Both the position numbers and the translations under genes were made by a program. A stretch of DNA of 64,000 nt from Linnemannia schmuckeri. Taxonomy: Eukaryota > Mortierellomycota > Mortierellomycetes > Mortierellales > Mortierellaceae. Below are positions 11,917-23,959 of this stretch, piece by piece; within the stretch, counting starts at the first letter, position 1; each line of letters starts with the position of its first letter. Where the stretch lies: contig JANATG010000015.1 of assembly GCA_029449235.1 (NCBI GenBank), positions 1,240,001 through 1,304,000 of the forward strand, written 5' to 3'. The notes beneath the pieces were generated by a model. That model was not told where the DNA came from. It saw only the letters and a program-made list of their open reading frames with translations, and ran no database searches.

Positions 11917-14892
11917 CTAAGAAACGGGAAGGAGGACCATGATGACGGCGGCAAGGTTCAAAGGCCAGTAAATGAAACAAGCAGTCGGCAAGAGCCAAGT
12001 TCCCAAAATCTCATATTCTCTCAAGACCCAGCTTAAGACTTCGCTCGGATCTTTGGCGTACCACCACGACGCCACCATCATCAACCCGGGAGGCGAGATC
12101 GCCAACAGGATCAGGGCCTCGACAATCGAGACGACGGTCCATCGGCTAGGGCGGAAGGCCATGTAGGGCAAGACAATCAAGACTCCCATACTGACCGCCA
12201 AACTAAAGTTGAGCGCGGATAGAGTGGTGACGATGAGGGCGGAGAGGGCTAGGATCAAGGTTTTGAGCATGATCCAGTCTGCGGCTGGGGTTAATTCCTG
12301 ATCTGCAACGACGTGGGATTTGTCGCTGTTGGTGCTGCCTCCCTTGCTGTCACTGTGGATAGCGCGGGTCGTTTGTGCATTGCTAGCAGATTTGATAATC
12401 TGAGCTCGGACATGAGCCGTCGACACTGCAGACAAGACCAGCATACTACAGACCCCCACACTTGCAACAAGTTTCAACATGGGTGTCTCTCCTACAAGCC
12501 CAAATTCAGTTGTCAACAGATGGAAAGTCGCCGCACCCGTGACGATCGCCATCCCCATAGTTGTGCTAGCAACCTTAAAGTTCCTGCTCCTCCGAGAGTA
12601 AGGAAGCGCGACAGGGACAGTTTTGTCACCTTCAGCGATGGATTCAAGCTCGAGGGGCAGGTCGCCAGAGAGACCCCAGAGAGAGAGGGCTTGGAAGATG
12701 AAGGAAACGCCGAGGATGATGACCGGGGGCATGTAAAGGCCGATAGAGGTGTACCGTCTGACGTCGCTGAGGAGGTAGAAGAAGAAGGATTGATGCAGGT
12801 GTTCCAGCAGGTTGTTCAAACTCCTGACCGTGGATTCTAGTAGGCTAAGTGAGGTAATTGACCAGTCAAAATCATCAGCAAAAAAAATAATTCATGTCAA
12901 CGTAGCCAAACGCCACCACAACAGTTATCAAAATGTGTTGAAAACATACGCGCCAACGCGGAAGAGGTTGAAGCGGTGCGAGTGCCAGCCAGGCCTGTCA
13001 ATTCCATAAAGTGTAATCGCATCGATTTTGTACCTGTCAATACAAATTGGTCGACATATTAGTGCTGGTTTTGAGGACATTCGTTCACGAATCAAAGAGC
13101 TACCGAAGGATAGTAGCGCAAGCTAAGACTTACTTCAAGTAAAGACCGTGGTTTCCGGTGGGAGTGCCGACAGCCTGGTATTTCATCTGGTACAGCATCT
13201 TGCGAAGAGAGTTGAGATAGTTCTTGGTCATGTTGTCGGTGTAGGGGACCAACTCGTCGTGAAGGGTCAGTTCGACGGGTGCAATGCCCATAGAGATCAA
13301 GTTAATCGTGTTGATCATATCCAAATTGGGTAACTGTCCGTTCACACCCTCTAGTAGCGACAACGCAAAGTGGCAGTATGGTCAGCATATATGCGGATTA
13401 AATTATCCAGCCACGACCTTCAGTAAATTGAAATACACGTACCGAAGAAGATGCCAAGGGCATTGTAGTCGCCAGTTCCTGCAAAATCGAGGTTCAATGC
13501 CGCCTGAATAGCTCCACTTCTCACTCTCAAGGGCTCCTCGTGGCGTTCTAAAAGTGGCATACGAGTCTGTTTGTCAGAAAAGTTCCTTCTTCATCCTGTC
13601 ATGTAGAGCCGAAAGTAAGAAAACAGTATTACCATAGGTGCTTTCTTCGTTTCCGTGGTACGCTTTGAGCCATGCTTGAAGTCCCTCTGCTTCACCGTCT
13701 GACACGACAAAGATGATATCCTTTGAAAAGTGCGATCCACCTATATGATCAAGTAAATGCAATTCGGTGAGCTGGCGGCGTTTTTACTCAAGCCTTGAAA
13801 AGGGCTGTTAGCATTAGTATCTACGTGTCCTGACTTACGTTTGAACGTCTTTCCAAGGGACAAGAGAATTGAAATGGCATTGGTGTTGGCTATTACAATG
13901 TAAGAAAAAAGTGATTCGGTAAGTGTCTCTATTCATTAAAGTGTATCCTGAATCACGATATGCTCAATTGACAACCAATAGACGTACTGGTTTTGTCCCG
14001 AGAAAGCCATGAAGCGCTGAGCACCAACGCCTCTGTTCCGTCACTCCTAGGCGCGTAAAAGACCGCGTATGTGTTGACACCATGCTACAATCAAAGCAAA
14101 AGAATTGAAATTCTCGGATAAGTACCGGATTTATTGTCGCAATCCATTTCCGAAAGCGGTTGAACTGCGAGATCTCTAAATGTGCTTACCAATGACTCAG
14201 TGCTGGTGTTAAGGGTATAGTTCTGTGTTGCTGATTTGAGTCCAATAGCCGCAAACTGCTGTTCCAATGCTTGTGCGCGCCTATGAGAGACCAATCGAGA
14301 GTTGTATAGGTTAGAATCCGACAGGTACTGATCCTTGACTTTACCGATAGAATATCTCCAGAAAACACATACTCGATCGAGGGCAAGGATGCTATCCTTT
14401 GAACGGTATCACGAAATGCCTCTGCCGCCAGGTTGTCATCCCAATTGAACTGTACATTCGCCTATGTTGGTTTAAGAAAGCGTCAGAAAAGCAAAAAGCC
14501 GGGTGAGTACGAGTGTTGATTTAGTCACTCACGATAAGATTTGTGCCGTTGAAGGAAGGAAATATTACCGATCCTGGCAGTAATGCGTTCTCGGAGACAT
14601 AGGTACGTTTGCTGTAGTCCTGGTGAGGCAAAGCCAATAGCCAGAAGAATGATACTGCGACCATGACATAGCTATTTAGATCGAAATCAAAGTGGACAAC
14701 TGACATTGTCAGTCTTTCTATCGGTGTTCTCTCCTTTGACTCTGTCGTAAAGGAAGCGCGTTTTTGTATGTTCCTGAAGTGTGATGGCGCATGCAGGTGT
14801 GTGTTGTACCTGAGAGTTGGCATCCAGCTGAGGACGAACCGGCCGAAAATCTGCTGGCGCTGTGCCTTTGAGAGTCGACTGAGGAGGCCCAT
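11917..14892 (-). CDS. GAA1: GPI transamidase subunit Gaa1
   Basis: Eleven exons with consistent phases: 14892-14810, 14671-14533, 14461-14373, 14280-14190, 14084-13988, 13889-13839, 13740-13633, 13547-13443, 13350-13134, 13033-12950 and 12844-11917. They encode 663 residues; the family is about 610-620. Gaa1 is the ER-membrane subunit of the complex that attaches GPI anchors to proteins; it has an M28-peptidase-like lumenal domain. Seen here: a cytosolic start, one transmembrane helix (about residues 27-45), then Arg-Thr-Tyr-Val-Ser-Glu-Asn-Ala, typical of the family. The lumenal domain includes a Gly-Ala-Ile-Gln-Ala-Ala segment and Gly-Val-Asn-Gly-Gln-Leu-Pro-Asn-Leu-Asp. A multi-span hydrophobic C-terminal third is carried by the last large exon. 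It shares a 529-bp upstream region with the divergent ArfGAP gene. Intron density is the highest on this strand. Confidence 0.95.
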
Positions 14893-15421
14893 GGTCGAGT
14901 ATGTTGGCGATGTGTTGTTGTGGTTGTGTTTGGATGATGAATGTGTGAATACAGAAGCTCTAGGTATGCTTCGCTCCCTTTTATGAATTGCAACGTGGAG
15001 CCACAGCCCTCAACTGTCTCCTCGAACTTCCTTTAGCAGGAGTCCCACTTTTCAAGTCACACCACGCCCAAAAGTGACGTCGATTTGGCGGCAGTTGGCT
15101 GATCACTTTCCTTGTCCCTGACCAGGTTCCCCTTCATCACTGTGTACCCTAACTGACTGGATGGGGCTTGCTTCTTTTTTCTTTTCTTAGACACTGCTCA
15201 CACCCTTTTCACTTGCCTTCACCTTTTTAAACTCTTTATTTTTTATTTTTATTTGAACCCATCGACCTTCCTTCTCACCCCACAAGTCTGGTCGCCACAC
15301 CCGCCCCACCACCCCATTTTCCCTCCTTCGCCCCCTTCTTCCTTCTTCACATCATTCAACGCCCAACAGCTCAGCATCACCCCTTCACAACTCCGCCCTC
15401 TTTTTTTTCTTCTTCCTTGTC
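14893..15421. promoter_or_regulatory. Shared upstream region of GAA1 and ArfGAP gene
   Basis: 529 bp between two divergently transcribed start codons, so it must hold both promoters. The ArfGAP side (about 15175-15420) is strongly pyrimidine-rich, the usual leader style in this window. No clear TATA box was found. Confidence 0.5.
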
Positions 15422-18400
15422 ATGAACGTGTTGGAGCTTAAAGCGTGCAAGGAAGACATACCAACCTTCAGAAAACAGGTCAATGACCATGAAGATGCCG
15501 TCCTCGCCCTCGAAAGCACCGTCCGCTCCCTCCTCAAACTGTCCAAGGCTAGCGTCGAGTTAGCCGAAGGTACCTTTCCTTTCCAGTATAAGCTACTTGC
15601 ATAGGGTCTGCTAGGATGAGAGCCATGGCGGTAGTTCTTTTTATTTATTTTTTTTGGTCTCAGCTCAGGAAGAAAACAGTTCAGTGCGCCAGAATACTCA
15701 TCAACTTTCACCTTCCACTTTCCTGTTGACCTCACGCACTACCATGTGCATCATCGTTCCGTAGAGTACAGTGCTCGCCAGATCCAGATGGCCGAGGAGA
15801 TGATGACTGTCGCACAGTCGCAGCGCGGACACGACTTTGTTGTCAGTAAGTGTTTTACCGTTTCGTCTGTCAAAGTGTACATACATATACATGCATTCCA
15901 GAGTATCCATTAGCACCCCCATATGACAGCAGATATGTGCAATGGGTACAACAATTGGGTCATCTTCTTGAACACTGTGCACCGACAGGACAGGAAGCAA
16001 CGTTTGGCCTCTGTCGGACTTACACACACGATACATCACCTGTCACCTAACCCTGCGTTCACCTTTCTGCTCCTGTGTTACTAGCTCAGTCTATGGAGGC
16101 GTTCTCGCGTGCGATTCAGGATCTGGAGAGGAACCGATCCATGATGGTACCGTCAACACTGCATCACATCGGACAAAGGAAGGACATGGATACTGGATGC
16201 ACAACGACTTACTGATGCTGACATGCATGTTTTCTATGTCTTCTTTTCACGAATCCGTGTCACCTTAGAACACACAAATTACACAGATGTTTATCGAACC
16301 CATGGAGACCTTCCTTAATCAGGAAGTGCTTCCTACCAAGGTCAGTGCGTCAATTCATAAGGCTATCTGGATAGAAGACTCAACGGACACAGTGCAATGA
16401 CTGCGACTCAATTCTGTCTCTTTCTGCTAAACTTTCTCAACTTGACTTACTAGGAGGCGAGAAAGTCCTTCCAAAAGGCGAGCGACGATGTGGATGTGGC
16501 ACTGCACCGGTACATGACCAAGAGGACGCGCGATCAGTCCATTCCAGAGGTATCCTACTAACGTGCCCTGATTTAAGGAGACACAATGGAAGGGGCCAAA
16601 AGCCAGATTGATCTGTTTTCCACACTCTTACACTTTGGCGAAGGAGAAATCCACACGTAGCTAACGTATGTCTTTTCTTACTCCTTGTCCATAGGCTTCG
16701 AAGGATGTCGCGGATGCCAGGAAAAAGTTTCACGTGGAATATGTCGATTACTGTATTAAGCTGAACGAACTTCAGGCAAAGGAGAAATTCGAGTTCACGG
16801 AACACGTAAGATTTGACGCCAACTGGAGTTAGGAGAGACAATAGTCAACCATGCACGATCCATGGTCGCGATGACGTGCAGGACATGCAAGACTAATGGC
16901 GATTTACTTTCTTATCGACTCAATAGATCGTAACCTATATGTATACCCTCAGCTCCTTCCACCACCGCGGATTCGATGTCTTAAGCCAAGTTGAGCCTTC
17001 CATGTCTTCAATCACTGAAAACATTCAAGGAGCCAGGTCTCGTTTCATTGAGGAAAAGCCCATCGTCAAGGCATTGAGAGAAGAAACCCTGAACGTAAGT
17101 TGCTTTGGACTGCTCGAAATAAAAACGCGAAAAGACAGCACAGGATTGCTTCAAGGTTATTAACCTACTGAGTTCCATCCTCATTGGTAGATTGGAAACG
17201 AAATGTACTACCCTCTTCGACCATTTGGCGCTGCAGAGTCAATTCGCACCCATGCTACCACCAAATCAGGATATCTGTACAAGAAGGGGCATCAGAGAGT
17301 GCTGCCATCATGGAACAGGCGTTACTTTGAGATCGAAGGAGAGTTGTTGAGCTACTGCACAAGAGGCCAGATCCCTAGCAAGATAGAGAGTGAATCCAAT
17401 ATGGTCATCAACCTTCGCGTTTGCACAGTCAAGACCATTGAGAATGGCGATCGCCCACACCTTTTCGAGGTCATCTCACCTATGCGGTATGAGAAAGTTG
17501 CCCTCTTTTCATCAGTATCGCGTCAATGTAACCTCTTATGTCGTCTGGCGTATTCTAACTTTTATGTGTGTTTCATCAAATGTAATGATAGAGTTCATGT
17601 GTTGCAGGCTGAGAATGCGGAGGAAATGAAGGAGTGGGTGCACTGCTTGCAGAATGCCATCACTGCAGCCCATAACTCGGATCAGGCGCCAGAAGTGAGA
17701 GGATTTGGAAGCAACAATAAGGAGAAGAACGAACCCCTCTTTCCTCAAATCGGATCACCCAACTTGAACGGAAATACGGACCAGGACAAGCAATTGCTCC
17801 TTCAAGTCCGCAAAATTCCTGGAAACGAGGTCTGCGCCGACTGCAAGTCCCTCAGTAAGTCTTATCGTTGTTATTAACCGCACTTTGAGGTCGCCATTCA
17901 GGCTTTGGAAGACCACTATGCTGTTTTCTAACTCTTTTTTGATTCCTTCACATACTGTTAGGTCCGATGTGGGCGAGTGTCAACCATGGAAATGTGCTGT
18001 GTATTGAGTGCTCAGGAATTCATCGCAGTTTGGGAGTGCATGTCAGCAAAGTTCGATCTCTGAACCTAGACAAGTGGGAGACAGAAACCGTCGGGGTATG
18101 TCACCGTTTGTGTACTTGAGGAGTGCATTGGGACTTTTTTACAACTGCTAACTTTCTGTGTGCTTACTTGACATAATACTATGCTATAGATCATGCTCAA
18201 GCTCGGTAACGAAAAGACAAACAAGATCTTTGAGGCCAGGATTTTGAGTGGCGATGAGGAGCGCCGAATCTCTATCAACTCGGACAGGTATGGATATCAC
18301 ACAATTAGCTGGTGCTGTTGTTGCCATAAACTACACAACTATCCATCATCAGCTAACCACATCGTGTTTTATTCCTTTAGAGCGGAGAAGGAACGCTTCA

Positions 18401-19578
18401 TCATGGCCAAGTACATCAAGAAGGAGTTTATTGCAACAGGCGACGACAAGAAAGAGTTTTTGAAGCGCTCGGTGCACGAAGTCTTCTGGGATGCCATGGA
18501 TGTATCAGACTTTTGTGAAGCCTTGCGCTGCTTGGCATTGGGCGCCAACGTCGACCACCGCAACGACGATCATAGATCGATGACACCTCTTCATCGCGCT
18601 ATTGTCCGCAGAGACGACGTCGCTGTCGAGTTTTTGTTCCAGTGGTTCTGTGACATCAATGCTGTCGACAGCCAGGGTTGGAGCGCCTTGCACCACGCCG
18701 TTGCTAATGACAATCCAAAGTCACTGGCGCATTTGATCAGGAAGCACGCCAAATACGACATTCGCAACAGGAACGATCAGGTATGTGGCGCCTCTTTGCC
18801 TTTTAACATTAAAGTCTGGGTTAATAACTTTTACGCGATTTTAACGGCTGAAATATGTTTATGTTATTGTACATAGACTCCTTTGGATCTCGCGAAATCA
18901 TTGGAGAAGAGCGAAGCGTTGATTGTGCTGCAGATCTACCAGTTTGAACACCAACAGACGGAGCAGACACGACCAACGAGCGCACAGTCAGGAAACATGT
19001 CCAACTCCACCCTGTATCACGCATACGTCCCCTCGCCACCGCCCTCTCTGCCAGGATCCTTGTCATCTCCAGCATCGCTTGCAGAGGCCTCAGGATTCGG
19101 TGCGGCAGACCCAGCCTCCATAGGCTCAAACTCTAACGGCACCTTGCCACCCTTGCTGCACTCTGCCACCGCATCTTTCTCGAGTACCAACAGTTTACCT
19201 GCCACCGCCATGTCAACTCTGTCCCTGGCTAGCTCTGTCGCCTCCACGACATCTACAACTGCCAGCAGTATTGCGGTCAGTTACAAGACCAAGGATGGTA
19301 AACCCAACCTTTCTTCTCGCAATAGCACAGGAACTTCATTGAGCTCTGCGTTCATAAGTGCTACAGCGGGAGCTTCTGCCACCCCTGCTCGGTTCTCGAT
19401 GGCCGATTCGCGATCATTAGCAGGCACCATGGCGTCGGCCGCTGTTGCAGGTGGTAACCCTTGGGCGGATGATCTCGAGACTGCCAAGGCCACCATGCTT
19501 CAGGGAGCCAGAGACTTGGCGCAAGACTTTGCGGGCATTGAGGCGACAGCCATCAAAGAGGAGGAGGAAAATACTTAG
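15422..19578 (+). CDS. BAR-PH-ArfGAP-ankyrin protein (ACAP/centaurin type)
   Basis: Thirteen exons with phases checked: 15422-15569, 15765-15845, 16085-16146, 16287-16340, 16454-16549, 16695-16805, 16927-17094, 17191-17486, 17592-17854, 17962-18095, 18190-18287, 18381-18780 and 18877-19578; 870 residues. It should activate GTP hydrolysis by Arf on curved membranes. Order: helical BAR domain (about 1-240), PH domain starting at Lys-Ser-Gly-Tyr-Leu-Tyr-Lys-Lys (about 255-370), and ArfGAP zinc finger. The finger has Cys-x2-Cys-x16-Cys-x2-Cys and the arginine finger in Gly-Ile-His-Arg-Ser-Leu-Gly (about 420-530). Ankyrin repeats lie at about 540-650, with Thr-Pro-Leu-His-Arg-Ala and Ser-Ala-Leu-His-His-Ala. 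A Ser/Ala-rich tail of about 200 residues, specific to this protein, ends it. Small phase-matched exons in the BAR region were too short to show as long frames. Confidence 0.95.
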
Positions 19579-19702
19579 AGATATTTTGCTTATATTCACC
19601 TTTCAAATTAAACCCGTCGACAATTAGAGGACATTGGTAGCGTGTTTTATTATTGCTGTGAGAGGGGTGGCGGGGTATGCACTGGGTGGACGACGTGGTT
19701 TT

Positions 19703-20977
19703 CTAGACGCTGAGATGGAAGAGCTGAATATTGGGGTCAGAGACGACTTCAAACCGTGCCCTGCCTTCAGGACCGGCAGCTACATCCAAGAACTCTCCAT
19801 CGACACAAAGACGACCCTGAGTTGGAGTCTCGATCTCGACTACTTTTGTCTTGTAGTACTCAACCTTCTTGTGCTGTTTAACATGCAGACCTTCCTTCAC
19901 CGCGTCACCCAGGATACTTAGGATCTGTCCACGGCCTGCATCCTGGACTGCCAGGATGTCTAGCCATTCGTCCGAGGTGTTCGCGAACGGCGTGGGAACG
20001 AATCCTGGTTCAAGGGAGGGTTGTTTGGCGATCATTAGGTATGTGAATGGTCCTGGAAGTGTCACCGACGGCTGTTGTTGTTGCTCTTGGGGAAATGTTG
20101 TTGTAGAGGTGGTGTCGGTGACAAGCTGGTGCGAGGGGCGGTCGTACTTTTGGACGGGTCCAAAGAGCTCCACGCGTGCTTGGTATTGCTTCAAGAAGGC
20201 GATGTTCTTGAGGGCCGACGCCTTAAAACGGACGTTCCCCAGGCTGCGAAGCCCCTCGGCATCAAAGACTGTTGCACAGTGGAGTCCGAAACTGTTGACG
20301 ACCGCTGTATATAATACTGGTTTCCAGGCTCGGTGAGTGGTGTTACTGGTACTATCACCGTTGCTGGTAGTGGTGTGAGAGGTGGTGCTGTCGCGCTGGG
20401 AGACCTGGACGACGCGGAGGGGGATGGATTTCCCGGCAAGGAAGCGGTCGAGCGCAGCTTGCGGAGTGGTGACGCCTTGACTAGTCGCAATGGCGTTTCC
20501 TGTCCCTGCTGGGATGATGGATAATTCAACCTTGGGTCGGAAATTGTCGTTCACGAAGGAGTCAGTAGAAGAGGATCCGTGGATGCCTTGGAGGACGCCG
20601 TTGATCACTTCGTGTACAGTACCGTCCCCTCCAACGATCATAATCTTCAACACGACTTCTGGAGGTTCTGCCGTCGCTGTCGTAGTCGCCCTTGATCCTG
20701 TTCCTCCGCCTGTTTCATTTTTTTGCTGCTCTGTTTCGGGAGGAGGATTCACGGCGAGCGACTGAACCAAGTCAATAAGGATCTGCCGAATATTCTCACG
20801 AAAGTAAGACTGCGCAAACCCCTTGGCAGTGGTCTCGATAACCCGGTACGGGACTCCGGCGCCTTCCAGAGCTGGTTGGATTGTTTTTGCGAGTTGCTCG
20901 CTGGAGGCCTTTCTTCCCGCGTTGGGGTTTATGACGAGGAGTAATGGGAACGTTTCGGAAGTTGGGCGGATTCCCAT
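19703..20977 (-). CDS. Diacylglycerol/sphingoid-base kinase-type lipid kinase
   Basis: A single exon encodes 424 residues. The DAGK catalytic fold is clear: Pro-Leu-Leu-Leu-Val-Ile-Asn-Pro-Asn-Ala-Gly-Arg near residue 11, the nucleotide-binding Gly-Gly-Asp-Gly-Thr-Val-His-Glu near residue 117, Pro-Ala-Gly-Thr-Gly-Asn-Ala near 158, and Asp-Gly-Glu-Phe near 398. These match sphingosine/long-chain-base kinases and related lipid kinases, which phosphorylate a lipid hydroxyl with ATP. Which lipid cannot be told. It is shorter than yeast Lcb4 (about 620-690 residues) and lacks that protein's N-terminal extension. Two low-complexity inserts (Thr/Gly/Ala-rich near 85-105; Ser/Thr-rich near 200-215) sit between core strands. 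It ends 124 bp from the convergent ArfGAP gene. Confidence 0.92.
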   Translation of the reverse strand: MGIRPTSETFPLLLVINPNAGRKASSEQLAKTIQPALEGAGVPYRVIETTAKGFAQSYFRENIRQILIDLVQSLAVNPPPETEQQKNETGGGTGSRATTTATAEPPEVVLKIMIVGGDGTVHEVINGVLQGIHGSSSTDSFVNDNFRPKVELSIIPAGTGNAIATSQGVTTPQAALDRFLAGKSIPLRVVQVSQRDSTTSHTTTSNGDSTSNTTHRAWKPVLYTAVVNSFGLHCATVFDAEGLRSLGNVRFKASALKNIAFLKQYQARVELFGPVQKYDRPSHQLVTDTTSTTTFPQEQQQQPSVTLPGPFTYLMIAKQPSLEPGFVPTPFANTSDEWLDILAVQDAGRGQILSILGDAVKEGLHVKQHKKVEYYKTKVVEIETPTQGRLCVDGEFLDVAAGPEGRARFEVVSDPNIQLFHLSV

Positions 20978-21592
20978 GGTTGGAGGTTTTGGTGTGGTTG
21001 ATGGTTGGTGATTGATGGCTGGTGAATAAGGTGAGAGGGTGTTGTGGGTGTGGGCGGAGGAATGGGTGTGTATAGAGTGGAGAGAAGGTTGTAAAAAAAA
21101 ATGAGGAGTGAAGGAAAGAAAAAAAAAAATTGAAAGGAGAGGGAAGAATAGAAGAAAGAAAAACGAGGACGCGTGATTTCGTGGTCGAAGAGCATTACTT
21201 TAAGATTGGTGGCGCGCAGCAAAAAAAGCTTCACCGACTCAAGACACGCCCCGCTTACCCTAAGTTCTCTACCAAACTCTTTTAAAGCAAAGTTGTCTGT
21301 CTTTAAAGTCGCCTTTCTTCGTCCTCGTTCCCAGGAATAAAGGCGCCATTCAGGAATTGACACATTGTATAAGCTTTATCTGCACAAGTATTTGGTCCGC
21401 CTTTTTTCGAAAAGTCTTGAAAAAAAAGTATATTAATTATAAAAATGGTCAATCTATTAGCTGCTTATCCTCGCTAGTACCGACAATATGAGCGTTTGAA
21501 AGTTGTGGACACTGGCAGAAGAGCGCCTGATAGATATAGGGTATTGATAGTTTCTTGAGACCCTATGGTCGAGGGTTCTAAGCGAATTTCTC

Positions 21593-21850
21593 CAAAGTCT
21601 CCTCGCGGTAGCAGGTACCGGTAACAGTTGGAAAGTCAGGTCGATCAATGCAACCAAGGATCTGCCGAATAGGAAGAAGTCCCATTTCCATCAATAATCG
21701 CTGAAGTACCAGATGCATAGTCCTGACTTTTTGCAACGAAAGTCCAATCCTCAAAAAAGTCAACAGCTCCCGTAGGGGGGGGGGGCACGACCAGGCAGTT
21801 GATGAGGATGATCCATGAACTCCTGCTGTCAACGGCGACAGTGATGTTGT
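21593..21850 (-). pseudogene. Decayed coding-like remnant, unidentified
   Basis: On the minus strand, one frame reads Gly-Ala-Val-Asp-Phe-Phe-Glu-Asp-Trp-Thr-Phe-Val-Ala-Lys for about 40 residues to a stop. The overlapping next frame continues Arg-Pro-Asp-Phe-Pro-Thr-Val-Thr-Gly to a stop at about 21593. The two look like one protein broken by a frameshift. A C11 homopolymer (G11 on the plus strand) sits just upstream. I recognise no family, and chance open frames remain possible. Confidence 0.2.
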
Positions 21851-22564
21851 TTGTCTATGCCAGCTCAATGACGGACCAACGACAAAAAGCCATAGAAACC
21901 CCCGTCATCGGTTTTATCCTTAAGGAAACCAGAATCTTTGTCTCGCCTCCACTAATCATGGCTTATCTCATCTCATTAAAGTAAATAGAACATGTCCGTT
22001 GAAGGCGAAAACTATGTCGACTTTATGAAAAACAACGCGTCCTGTTCTACATCTTCCTACTTTGTCCTATGAATCCCTACCATTTGCTATCCTAGGACTA
22101 TTGCCTCCTGTGTTGTCCCATCTGTCCCGATAGCCTTTTACATTGTATCTGTCTCGAGTATGAACGAGAAAAGATGAAAGAAAATGATAGTTAGATCGAG
22201 GTTCCGAAAGTCATTGTTTCTTGCACTCACACCCACATCGCCTCATAGAATCTCACAGCCCCCAGTTTCATCCAAAAGAGACTCAGTCAAAAAGGTAGAG
22301 TGGTCATAACCCTTTTGCTCCAGATGCGCCCAGCTTCAGTATACCGGCTTGTAATCCTCCAGCCCGCACGCGCGAAACGGCTTTGTGTAAGTCATGGAAG
22401 CCCAAGAGTACCGTTTCCTCACAGATATCTGGTTGAGTGCTCCTTTGACCAACCTCGAGTGCTTTCAACCAGTATCACTCAACGTGTAGAGACGCCCTCG
22501 AGGGTTCGAAACTAAAGCACACAATCCTACCCGCGATCAAAAACAGCCTTCATCTTGATGACAT

Positions 22565-22636
22565 CTCTGTCGGCAACTATCTCTGTCGGTAACTATCTCT
22601 GTCGGTAACTATCTCTGTCGGTAACTATCTCTGTCG
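22565..22636. repeat. 16-bp tandem repeat, about 4.5 copies
   Basis: The unit CTCTGTCGGTAACTAT is repeated from 22565 to 22628 (the first copy has C for T at one site), followed by a half copy. It lies outside any gene. Confidence 0.9.
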
Positions 22637-23301
22637 ACTAACCCCAACAAGCCCTGAAGTAGCAATGTTACCAGGCACTCTTGCTGAGCTAGTGAGAACC
22701 GTGGTAGACGTATGGAGGCACAGCACTGTGTACCATCTACCGAGCACGCACATATGCAGAGATGTGGATGCTTTTACACTTTGCAAGCACAAGTCCCTCT
22801 TGTCAATATGGAGAATGAGGATACCGAGATGGAATGGGATGTACGAGGGCAGGGAATATAGCACTTTCCTTGGAAGCAACTGGGCGGCCGGTCCTGAGGT
22901 GAATGAGGATTTTTGGTTGACAATGTCCTGATGCGTCAACTGGTTGAAGGAATGAGAGGATTGGTGATGGAGGGACGAGGGAAAAGTAAGACAAAGAACG
23001 ATGCTGATGGTGGAAACAGAAGGGGAGTGACCGATTATGAATGAACTAAAGACGGGGCAATGGAAACAAAGGTTCGGAAAAGAAAAAGAGGAAGGATGCA
23101 AATATGAGGAAAGAAAGAGGAGTGGAGAAGGAGGCGAGTAAAAGAAACAAGAAAAGAAAGCGAGAAAGAGCGAGAGGGGAGGAGAGCACGAGGGAACTGA
23201 AAAGACAAAGACAAGAGGAAGAGGAAGAGGGGAAGGGAGAGGGGGAGGAGGAGGGAGGAAGGAAAGCAGCGAAGAGAAGAAGAGAAGAAGAGAAGAGAAA
23301 A

Positions 23302-23522
23302 GAGAAGAGAAAAGAAAAGAGAAGAGAAAAGAAAAGAGAAGAGAAAAGAAAAGAGAAGAGAAAAGAAAAGAGAAGAGAAAAGAAAAGAGAAGAGAAAAGA
23401 AAAGAGAAGAGAAAAGAAAAGAGAAGAGAAAAGAAAAGAGAAGAGAAAAGAAAAGAGAAGAGAAAAGAAAAGAGAAGAGAAAAGAAAAGAGAAGAGAAAA
23501 GAAAAGAGAAGAGAAAAGAAAA
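23302..23522. repeat. 17-bp purine minisatellite, about 13 copies
   Basis: The unit GAGAAGAGAAAAGAAAA is tandemly repeated, with pure A/G on the plus strand. Irregular GA-rich DNA extends it to about 23104-23690. Both strands stay open through the array (Lys/Arg/Glu-rich on plus, Phe/Leu/Ser-rich on minus), which is a by-product of stop-free repeats and not a gene. Confidence 0.9.
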
Positions 23523-23959
23523 GAGAAGAGAAGAAAAGAGAAGAAAAGAGAAGAAAAGAGAAGAGAAGAGAAGAGAAGAAAAGAGAAGAAAAGAAAAGAG
23601 AAGAGGAAGGAACGGAGGGGTAGGAGAAAGAAAGAGAGGAAAATTAGAGAGGAAAATTAGAGAGGAAAGGGAAGATGTTATTATATAAGAATACGTTTTG
23701 TGTTTGCCGCAGCGAAATGAGAAAAGACCTTTGACGAGACAACCCTTGTTATGTCGTACGAGGATGAGAGAAAAAATAAACCAACAACGATGGAAAAGAC
23801 AACCATAGGCCACAACGACCAGCAAAAGGAGACGAGGTTCAAAAGGAGACGAGGTCCAAAGGGGAATGGATCCATTCAAAAAAGAGAACTATCAATGTTT
23901 TTTACTATGAATGCCTGTAGCAGTGATATCAAGAAAATACCAGAATAGATGTCCCAAGC

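Larger units (their letters stand above)
20978..23301. other. Gene-poor region upstream of the lipid kinase
   Basis: It contains a GA-rich leader near 21060-21170, a G11 tract at 21775-21785, a 16-bp tandem repeat and weak coding-like remnants (listed separately). No intact gene is supported. Confidence 0.5.

Noticed and set aside
23104..23688. 194-codon Lys/Arg/Glu frame and its antisense Phe/Leu/Ser frame
   Set aside because: Both are translations of the stop-free purine minisatellite.
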